A DNA stretch of 64,000 bases. It comes from Aquatica leii. Lineage: Eukaryota; Arthropoda; Insecta; Coleoptera; Lampyridae. The translations under genes and the position numbers were made by a program. The notes under the pieces were generated by a model. That model was not told where the DNA came from, did no database searches, and was given only the letters and a program-made list of their open reading frames with translations. Positions 57,000-64,000 of the stretch are shown here, piece after piece; within the stretch, counting starts at the first letter, position 1, and each line of letters begins with the position of its first letter. The stretch lies in contig CM069433.1 in the NCBI GenBank assembly GCA_035610365.1, positions 170,268,882 to 170,332,881 on the forward strand, given 5' to 3'.

Positions 57000-57740
57000 G
57001 ATAAAAATTTTATAATAAACCTATTGATAACATTACAATGAAGGTGCAATACATATAACATATTAATGGGACCGCCGCCAGTTACTACCAGAATATTGAA
57101 ATATAAGTCTCTACATTCGACTTCAAATTTTAAACAATTAAAAAACATGTGGTCGATATTTGCCACTAGGTTGCATACATCACCAGCATTGGATTCACTA
57201 ATACCCAGTCTGTGGAGATGGAAAGGAAAACTACCGTGGCAAACCTTAACCTGCTAATTGTGCTATAAACCTTTCTGCTTAAATTTTGATTATAAAACCA
57301 GCTCTTTACAGGTAACACCGAGTTAATAATAAAATTTCTCGTAGGGTTAGTGTGAGTGTACTGGTTATACACTGACGCCCATATTTTATACATTTTAAGG
57401 CGTGAATAACACAATCCATCCTCAACACTGCATCCTTTTAGATAACGCCATTTAAGCTGGCATGCTTAGCTAACTTATCGGTTTTTTCGTTTACTTCTAT
57501 GCCTGCATGACTTTTAACCTATAAAAAGACGGCATTTATAGAAGGTGCTGTGAAGGCACATCCAGATCCGGTAATACTTTTAGAACCGTTTGTATAAATA
57601 TGTAAATAATTGTCCCAATTACGCAGTTCGCTTATCATAGTCTTAACATTAGCATACGACCAAATGTAATACTTAGGAAAAATGATGCTGGCTTGAAAAA
57701 AATATATCAAAAAAGCACTCATTCATACCAAAACGCGAAC
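57000..57740 (-). pseudogene. I-group element RNase H and C-terminal tail
   Basis: The minus strand reads NWDNYLHIYTNGSKSITGSG (57640-57570), the first strand of RNase H with the catalytic Asp changed to Asn (TNGSK for TDGSK). Farther on it reads KMYKIWASVYNQYTHTNPTR, PVKSWFYNQNLSRKVYST and SRLRF. After a frame change come FPFHLHRLGISESNAGDVCN and IDHMFFNCLKFEVECRDLYF, the Cys/His tail. Frameshifts separate the pieces. Confidence 0.78.
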
Positions 57741-57913
57741 TTTTATTTTGCCAACTGGCGGTGTTCCTTAAAACTTCACATAACAGCGGTGATGGTTTTT
57801 TTCCCGGTACTTAATAGGTAGGTCCGCAGTGTTTAGTATAGAACATTTTTAAATTAATTCGTCATTCTTTATGAATGATTTTAGAACAAATTGTTCCGCT
57901 AACAAGTTCCTTC

Positions 57914-58965
57914 TCATTGATAAAGGAGTGACACCAGCTTCAGCATGTAGTGGTTGTATCGGCGTAGAACGCATAGCTCAAAGGCAAACAATTTTTTGAG
58001 AACCGTATCATTAGCAGAACCATAATCTATTATAGAACGTATATAAGCTTTGTAGAATAATAAACTGGTTGTTGGATCTGCACCCCACCATGTTTTGGTT
58101 ATCATTTTTAGGAAGTTCAAACCTTTGTTACATTTAGTAAGGTGTGGTGTAAGGTGACTGTATTTGAAAGTCTGATGTGCATATATTGAAAAGCATGGGA
58201 CTTGAATCTGAACCATGTGGTAACCCATTACTTGACATTCTAAAATCTAACAACTTATTATCATATCATTATCATATGTTATGCAAATATATCTATTACA
58301 ATATAAATTGATAACAATGTTAGTAACGTGTGTAGGTATACCAATGTTAACCATTTTTTTTGCCAAACTTGATAAATGGACTGCGTCGTATGCGCCTTTT
58401 ATATCTAAAAATATAGCACCGAGGTAAGAGTTTTTAGACAATGCATTTTGTACGTCAGTTACAAATGATGATAAGGCGTCTACAGTGCCGAACGATTTTC
58501 TGAAACCAAATTGAGAACTTGGTAATTTCTCTGTTTTTAGTAACCACCATTCAAGTCGTAGTTTAATCATGCGTTCAAAGGTCTTAAATACACATGATAT
58601 TAAAGATATTTGCCTATAAGACTTGGCTTCTTTGGGGTCTTTCTCAGGTTTAAAGATTCGGACAATGATGGACTTTTTTCAAATAGAAATATTTTCCCCG
58701 TACATCCACACATGATTAAAAATTTCCAATAAAAACTGTAACAGATAAGTTTTGCAGCATGGGATACTTAATTTCATCATAACCAGGGGCACTGTTGAAT
58801 TTAATGTTAATAGCATGTAGAAGTTCAGAAAATGTAAATGGTTTGGCAAGGAAATGTTGAATCTCCACAATTCTCTAGAAGGAGTTTGATAATTTAATTT
58901 TGAGCAAAACTCTATCCAACTTTTTTTGGCTTTAGTTTTAAACGTTAATTTAGTTGTAGCCATTG
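57914..58965 (-). pseudogene. I-group element RT domain
   Basis: From 58963: TKAKKSWIEFCSKLNYQTPS, FKPEKDPKEAKSYRQISLIS (about 58650), and SSQFGFRKSFGTVDALSSFV (58520). Then GAIFLDIKGAYDAVHLSSLA and GIPTHVTNIVINLYCNRYI (58440-58290). Text like GLPHGSDSSPMLFNICTSDF follows at about 58230 and SPHLTKCNKGLNFLKMITKT at about 58130. LDIKGAYDAV carries the first catalytic Asp. The FADD/YADD box between CTSDF and HLTPHLTK is deleted, so the enzyme cannot be active. Confidence 0.82.
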
Positions 58966-58984
58966 CTTTTTGGCATTCAACGTA

Positions 58985-59765
58985 GTTACTTATATTGGAT
59001 TGTTGTTTGTTGTTTGTATATCATCGGAATCCCACCATATTAGGGGTGATCTTGTATTACTTCTGAATGGTTTATTAATTTTAATAGCAACCGGAGCTGC
59101 TTTGTTGATACTGTCAATAAAATACTGTAATTTAGTTTCGACGCTATTGAACACGGGCCGGTCCTTAATGATATTTGTCCCACTTTGCTTTTTGGTATTC
59201 CATTTAGTAGAAGGTGTTACAAGTTTTGAATTATTTACAAAAATGCAAATAGTAAAAACTATGGGAAAGTGATCGGACCCAAGCGAGTCGGACGTAATGT
59301 TCCACCGTATTTTGGAAGTTGCTAATGTTAAGTCAACTACTGACTTTTGTTTTGTAGGAGAACAGAGTCGGGTGTTTTCTCCGTTATTAAGTATAATAAA
59401 ATCAGTTTGGTCAATAGACTGTAATAGTTCGTTACCTATCCTGTCGTTACGAAGAGAGCCCCAAGTAGAATTGTGAGCGTTAAAATCCCCACATATGATA
59501 GTGGGTTGTACAGAAAAAAAATATGATCTCAATTATTGGGGGAAGTAAAAGTTGCAGGAGGTCTGTATAGCGATAAATGCTTAAGATTGTTATATTCAAA
59601 ACTTAGTTCAACTCCGCAGATCATAATATCACTATTAAAGTCATTAGGGGTTTGTAAAGTTTTGTAGGTAATACCATTACAAATAAAGATAGCAACACCT
59701 GCTTTGCCATCCTGTCGATCGCTTCTTACCAAATTGAAGTTTTTATAGTTGATTCATCGTATAGA
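58985..59765 (-). pseudogene. I-group element apurinic-type endonuclease
   Basis: The minus strand reads NLVRSDRQDGKAGVAIFICN (about 59740), DIMICGVELSFEYNNLKHLS and LYRPPATF. After a break at 59530 it continues SVQPTIICGDFNAHNSTWGS, NRTRLCSPTKQKSVVDLTLA-like text (actual GENTRLCSPTKQKSVVDLTL) and DSLGSDHFPIVFTI. GDFNAHNSTWG and SDHFPI are catalytic motifs of the EEP fold endonuclease of non-LTR elements. It is split by one frameshift. Confidence 0.85.
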
Positions 59766-60307
59766 AATTTTAACAAACTTTTTTTGTTGGGTACGGCGGA
59801 CCGAGCGTTCCACTGCATTGCTTTTAATGGATTACGTAGAAGCGCGAACGTGGATGTTAAATGGATTAGTTAGTAACCTACCAATTTCTTTCTTAAGTTC
59901 TTTGCTATCAATTTTTTTTAACTCGTCTAAATTGTCACAATTAGTAATCATATTGGTGAAAAATCTGACAAAAACATCAATGAAACTAGAATCTTCTTAT
60001 AATAAGTTACTGTTCAAATTAAAGGGATTAGGTTGCAAAGGTAGAGAAGGTTCTTGAGAGAAAGGAAACATAGGAGGTACCATTAGCAATTGTGGGTCCG
60101 GGGAGTGGTTTTTCTGTTTTTTGGACTGTCTCTGTTGTGTTGTTGACACTGTCGCTGATTTTTGACAAGACAAAAGCAATGGTGTTACAGTACTTTTATT
60201 ACTAACATTCCTAGGTAACGAAAGAAACTCAGATGAATTTAGCTTGGCCGAAGTCTCGAATTGTTGGTGTCTTTTAGCGTCAATTCTTGTACATAACGAT
60301 GGATTGC

Positions 60308-60655
60308 TTACCTTAACTTTGTTGCATTTGCTTGTGGAGAACAGGATGCAATAGCTTCAGAAAAATTGCTTAAAACACTAAATTTGTTATTCAATGCGAC
60401 GTTTGCGTATGATTTTTCTGAGTATTTAATCGCGTCGTCAAAGAACAGGTCATTATCAAACATAATTTTTTTAATTAATTTTTGTTTTGAAAACATATGA
60501 CATTGGCTATAATTAGATTTATGGTTGAAACTTCTGCAATATATACAATAAGTATCTCGATCGTTGCAAGTGTGATTTTCGATTTTATCTTTTCCACAGT
60601 TAATACATAATGATTTACTCGAGGGGCGAACCACCAGGCATGTCTGTTGTACATC
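60308..60655 (-). pseudogene. I-group element ORF1 with CCHC zinc knuckles
   Basis: Reads TCLVVRPSSKSLCINCGKDK, then CNDRDTYCIYCRSFNHKSNY and SQCHMF, with Cys/His spacing of retroelement nucleic-acid-binding knuckles. The sequence after them (LIKKIMFDNDLFFDDAIKYS) is the usual tail of I/Jockey-type ORF1. It is truncated on its 5' side at the minisatellite; no start codon remains (the frame opens with GTG). A linker (60300-59770) with stops leads to the endonuclease. Confidence 0.78.
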
Positions 60656-60722
60656 GTAAGGGAGATATGGGAATGTACGGGGATGTATAGAGATGTACGA
60701 GGATGAATAGGGATGTACAAGG
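60655..60722. repeat. Minisatellite, left block (GGATGTACAAG type)
   Basis: Tandem imperfect copies of GGGATGTACAAGG-like units with a 20-bp period (10-bp half units), in the same orientation as the array at 63874-64000. Confidence 0.75.
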
Positions 60723-61721
60723 AAAAACAGTACTCATTGTTCTTTTAGATACGCACCAACATATTGTGTATCAAGTGTTTTGTGATTGCTTTAATACAGT
60801 ATATGGTTCAAAGGTAAATATAAGATATTTTGCATTTGCTAATAATATATTAGTAGCACACATAAATAAATCATACATGTATTTACACAAGAGATTGTGT
60901 ATTATATGTGGTTTGCCGTTTTCTATTTTCGTATTTGGCGTTCGTGGATAAAAAATCATCTATCATACAATACGAGAGAAAACTTCATAACAGATAATTC
61001 GTACTTATGTGTAAAGCTAAACGCACATACATTAATCCGACTTGTACAGCTTTTTAGAGATAGAAATTTAGACTCTGATATGTTCTGCCATTGGCTTTAC
61101 AGTAGTCAAAGTTGCGAAAAATTGTTTAGGACAACGAGGTCTATGAGTTCTACATTATCGACAGTTGTAAATTTCTGCATTAAAGATATTATTCAAAGAA
61201 TAGGAAGAATCAAATATATAAATAACATCTTAGCAGATTTAAAAGATACAATCATTTTCCCAAGAGAACGAAAAAAAGAATATTTATCAGCTATGCCTAA
61301 TGAAAAGATAAATTTTGCCTTAGATTTCACCGATGATAAAATAAAAATTATTGTAAATACTCCTTTAATCGATGTTATTCGAAATGAAGACGTTGAAGAA
61401 GTCTCTTGGAATCTACTGTCTATTAGTTTAAAACGTTGTTATAACATTAAAAACAGTGAAGAAAATATTATTGACGAGACACTATTACATGATAATTCTA
61501 ATTATGATGAACTTTGTGATGAATTGCTGCAAACATTATTTTATTATGAAGAACCGAGTGAAGAATCTACTATCAGCATTTTTCCCAGTGGACCATATAA
61601 TAAAACTTTAGATTTGATTGATTATTCCCATAAAATAAATGATATTGCTGAAGATAATCCATTTGTTAAAGTTGAATTGGAAAACAAAACAGCGGTTGTT
61701 AAGAAATCGACATACTGCTAG
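60723..61721 (+). pseudogene. Unidentified transposon-like gene, N-terminal and central parts
   Basis: A first frame reads KTVLIVLLDTHQHIVYQVFC and AHINKSYMYLHKR to about 60890. After a one-base shift the frame continues IVYYMWFAVFYFRIWRSWIK, RENFITDNSYLCVKLNAHTL, DMFCHWLYSSQSCEKLFRTT and RSMSSTLSTVVNFCIKDIIQ, with an acidic, Asn-rich region to the stop at 61719. The 61 kb block is open for about 275 codons, yet its first codon is GTG, so it has no start of its own. The SQ.CE..FR..RSM.ST pattern recalls multicopy uncharacterised insect proteins I believe to be transposon-derived, but I cannot name the family. There is no DDE motif I can point to. Confidence 0.5.
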
Positions 61722-62338
61722 TTATTGGAAGATTGCAAAGGATGGGTTAGTACACACAGATTGAGGCGTTTTTTTGTATCTCAGACGAAAACAAAAAAAT
61801 CGTATAAAATTAAACCTCAAACTAGCCATAAAAATATAACCAAAAATAGGAAAGAATTGGCAGTGAGCTCGGCATCTGAAGATATCTAGGAAGATACGGT
61901 TCCACACGATGAGTCAAGTGATACAGAATCGTTCTCTTCAAGCAGTTCAAGTAATCTAAACGTTGACTTTCAGGAATGTATTAATATCTGTAGCTGATTT
62001 TTTCACTGCTACAAATACTTACCATCACATATTTTTTGTCGAAAAACAGGAACGCGTTTAAATATTACGCTGTGTTTTACGAAGAATGTTGGTTGATTGG
62101 TAAAGCGACAGAAAAAAATAGTTCAAGAAAATATCACTTTATGTTTTTAAAAACTGACTTGGATAATTTTGTTTGGCCGAAAACACCAGATTTCGTAATT
62201 GTTCAAAAAAAATTTATTTTTTATGGTCCAATAACTTTAGTAGGGAATGGGCCTTTTCAACTCAAACGGTACGATTGCGAAAACATCGATAAAAAATACA
62301 AAATTGTAAAACGGCAAGTTAGTGTTTATTTATGAATA
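61722..62338 (+). pseudogene. Unidentified transposon-like gene, C-terminal part
   Basis: Continues the gene above. At 61722-61990 broken frames include a Ser/Glu-rich, acidic stretch (SSDTESFSSSSSSNLNVD-like). Then an open frame (62036-62335) reads AFKYYAVFYEECWLIGKATE, YHFMFLKTDLDNFVWPKTPD, FVIVQKKFIFYGPITLVGNG and PFQLKRYDCENIDKKYKIVK. A compact beta-rich domain with Trp-Pro and G-P/G-N-G turns seems likely. It ends at TGA 62333. It may be the C-terminal domain of one protein, or a separate exon. Confidence 0.45.
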
Positions 62339-62339
62339 T

Positions 62340-62606
62340 CATATTGTGTTAGCGCAAATATTTTTTTATGTTGTATTTTTGTAACGATTTTTTTTGTTCA
62401 ATTTTTATACATTTAAGAAAAAAATACATAATTATCGAGAGTAGTTTTTAATTTCACATTTATGATAGATACCTGACTCTAAGATGACATGGATAGATAG
62501 GAACGTAGTGGCAATCACTATACATGTAGAAAAGTATAGCGTACAGGTAAATGTTGGCGATGTACAGATATATATAGGGACTTCCCTTCAAGTATAGGGA
62601 TGTTGT
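62340..62606. repeat. Degenerate minisatellite flank
   Basis: Contains scattered GGATGTACA-like words (GATGTACAGATATATATAGG, AAGTATAGGGATGT) in the same orientation as the arrays at 60655 and 63874. It appears to be an eroded right-hand block, interrupted by the LTR-like unit at 62607. Confidence 0.5.
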
Positions 62607-63873
62607 TACGTGCATAAATTTAAAAATGCACTACCCTGTATATTGGTTTAATTAAAATTACTTTTCCATTTCACGACGCCATCTATCGTTAGTCCCTTCG
62701 TATTGAGAAGACGATATACGGATATTTTTGACTTTAACATCGTTCACGATATAACCTATGTTTGCGTGAATTAAAATTCGTTTTCTAAAAACATCCACGT
62801 GTTGTCACACGATGGGTAATGAAAATATCTATAATTAACCAATTTAATCTACGCAGGCGCCATGTGCTACCTTCTAAATATGGGTGTTTTTGTCTTAGTT
62901 TAAAATCTACAAGGGAAAAATTATAATTGGAAGCTGTAGACCTATGAACGCTGCGATACAAGGGGAATTTCTATGCGGAGGCAATTAATACCGCTAAATA
63001 TCATCAAGTACGGGAAGGCCTATGTACCAGATACAATTGAATTTCTCTTCGGAGGCAATTAATATCTAATACCATCGTGGGCAAAAAGACATATTGTAAC
63101 AGCATACGATACGTTTCGGTTCTATTACTTTCTTTTAACTGTTTCTTTTACCTGTTGTAGTTTGTGAGTCGCCAGGTAGACACGATTATTTGAGGAAGTT
63201 TGATTATAGGAAGCCAGTAGGAAAACGTTTTCTGAATGTACACCTGAATCTTGGTAAGTCAATTTTTGAATTTAATTATTCGCTGTCGCTACGGTGGTAC
63301 TCATGAATAATATATTTACTAATCGTGTCAAAACGTCAGAATTGATTTGCTTCTTATTACTATTACTCAATTAGTTTAAGTAAATTACTATCGCATGCTG
63401 ATTACGTCAACCGTCAATTATTACTGTTATTAATATAATTTACTTACGAAGATTTTTTATATGTTCTGATGGTTACACTTTTGTTTTAATCGTAGTGTAA
63501 GTTGCCGATACTTCTGATATATTAGTCTGCTTATATTTGTACTTGGACTAAATTTATTCACTGTGATGCTATCAACATATCTCGTAATTGTTAATGATTC
63601 AAATTTTAATCTATTTATCCTTCTAAAGTAATTAAAGTGCAATTGTTGTTAACGATTTGGTTTCTTTCTTCGTTTCCTCCAACTTTACGAACTTTAACAA
63701 TTTTGTACAAGCTTCGAGCCTCTTGTGCTGATCTAGCAGGAGCTATTTCTGCAAAAAAAAAGATCTGGCGCCCTTTAAAAAAAAGTCACTTGAACCTCCC
63801 CTCTCTCCGACAGGTATGGTTTCAATCCCACAGCGAGTTGGCCGTGCAGGTTTGTAAACTACTAGGAGCTTGT
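62607..63873 (+). mobile_element. LTR-like unit (about 1.27 kb), probable solo LTR
   Basis: Begins TGTTACGTGCATAAATT and ends GCTTGTAGCA, flanked by ATGT on both sides (before 62607 and after 63873), a 4-bp target duplication candidate. It is homologous throughout to 24851-26038 (landmarks GCACTACCCTG, GCCATCTA, CGCAGGCGCC, GGAAAACGTTTTCTGAA, TCGCATGCTGAT, TGGCGCCC, GAGTTGGCCGTGC). No coding capacity. Its parent retroelement is not in the window. Confidence 0.6.
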
Positions 63874-64000
63874 AGCAATGTACAAGAAAATATAGGGATG
63901 TACAGAGAAAGATAAGGATGTACAAGAAAATATAAGGATGTACAGGAAAATATGGGAATGTACACGACAATATGGGAATGTACAAAGGAACATAGAGATA
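63874..64000. repeat. 20-bp minisatellite, right block
   Basis: About six tandem copies of GATGTACAAGAAAATATAGG with a few changes each, running off the right edge of the window. Confidence 0.88.

Larger units (their letters stand above)
56868..60655 (-). mobile_element. I-group non-LTR retrotransposon, reverse orientation
   Basis: About 3.8 kb on the minus strand, running from 60655 (5' truncated in ORF1) to an A-rich tail at about 56868-56878. It comprises ORF1 zinc knuckles, endonuclease, RT, RNase H and a C-terminal finger-like region, listed separately. An RNase H after the RT and the knuckle-bearing ORF1 fit the I group (I/Loa/R1 relatives). It inserted into CR1 copy 3, whose sequence ends at TATGAATGATATC where the A-tail begins. 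The 5' side abuts the minisatellite. All domains contain frameshifts. Confidence 0.82.

Noticed and set aside
58970..59272. Plus-strand 100-codon hydrophobic frame
   Set aside because: Exact antisense of the I-group endonuclease, which has clear catalytic motifs.
63743..63985. Minus-strand frame of Tyr/Ile/Pro/Phe-rich repeats
   Set aside because: It is a translation of the 20-bp minisatellite and the LTR-like unit, not a protein gene.

Overview
This looks like an AT-rich insect nuclear window. A beetle is my best guess, from the style of the chemoreceptors and the mix of mobile elements, but the sequence does not prove it. Nothing prokaryotic is present: no operons, no rRNA, and no tRNA or CRISPR array that I could support. 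The only host genes I can defend are seven gustatory receptor (Gr, insect chemoreceptor / 7tm_7 superfamily) genes, all on the + strand. Each is seen as one long intact first coding exon ending in a canonical phase-0 GTAAG donor. The short C-terminal exons, including TM7 with its TYhhhhhQF signature, could not be found with confidence.

Layout. 1-5000: minus-strand BEL/Pao pol and protease relic, a piggyBac relic, then a non-LTR reverse transcriptase bracketed by 40-bp inverted repeats that look like Penelope-like element (PLE) ends. 5000-11000: a Ty3 integrase scrap, a PLE, a MITE-like repeat and an unidentified minus-strand open frame. 11040-13380: a Tigger/pogo transposase gene split by a Transib transposon (11196-13033) with CACAGTG termini and a perfect 5-bp CGACG target duplication. 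15179-18293: Gr-A and Gr-B. 19780-22880: decayed R1-clade element. 24040-29440: decayed BEL/Pao element carrying a nested LTR-like unit and a nested mariner/IS630-like transposon. 30144-31055: Gr-C. 32645-33156: PLE inverted repeat. 34479-34870: orphan Gr tail. 35282-37034: piggyBac.

36328-55943 is an approximately 10.6-kb segmental tandem duplication. Each unit holds part of the piggyBac, one D/F-type Gr, one CR1/L2-group retrotransposon lying inside a long-terminal-inverted-repeat element, and one E/G-type Gr. Unit 2 is shorter because of a deletion of about 1.4 kb. An empty version of the insertion site survives upstream of Gr-D.

56868-60655 is an I-group non-LTR element in reverse orientation, inserted into the last CR1 copy. 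60655-64000 is a 20-bp minisatellite that brackets a frameshifted transposon-like gene I cannot name and an LTR-like unit of about 1.27 kb, homologous to the nested unit at 24851.

How it fits together: this is a chemoreceptor cluster growing by local duplication (B/C pair; D/F and E/G pairs) amid heavy transposon insertion. All the mobile elements seen look dead: they carry stops, frameshifts or deleted catalytic boxes. The Gr first exons are all open, which suggests selection or youth. Copies E, F and G each carry a different defect in the best candidate second exon, so some may be pseudogenes.
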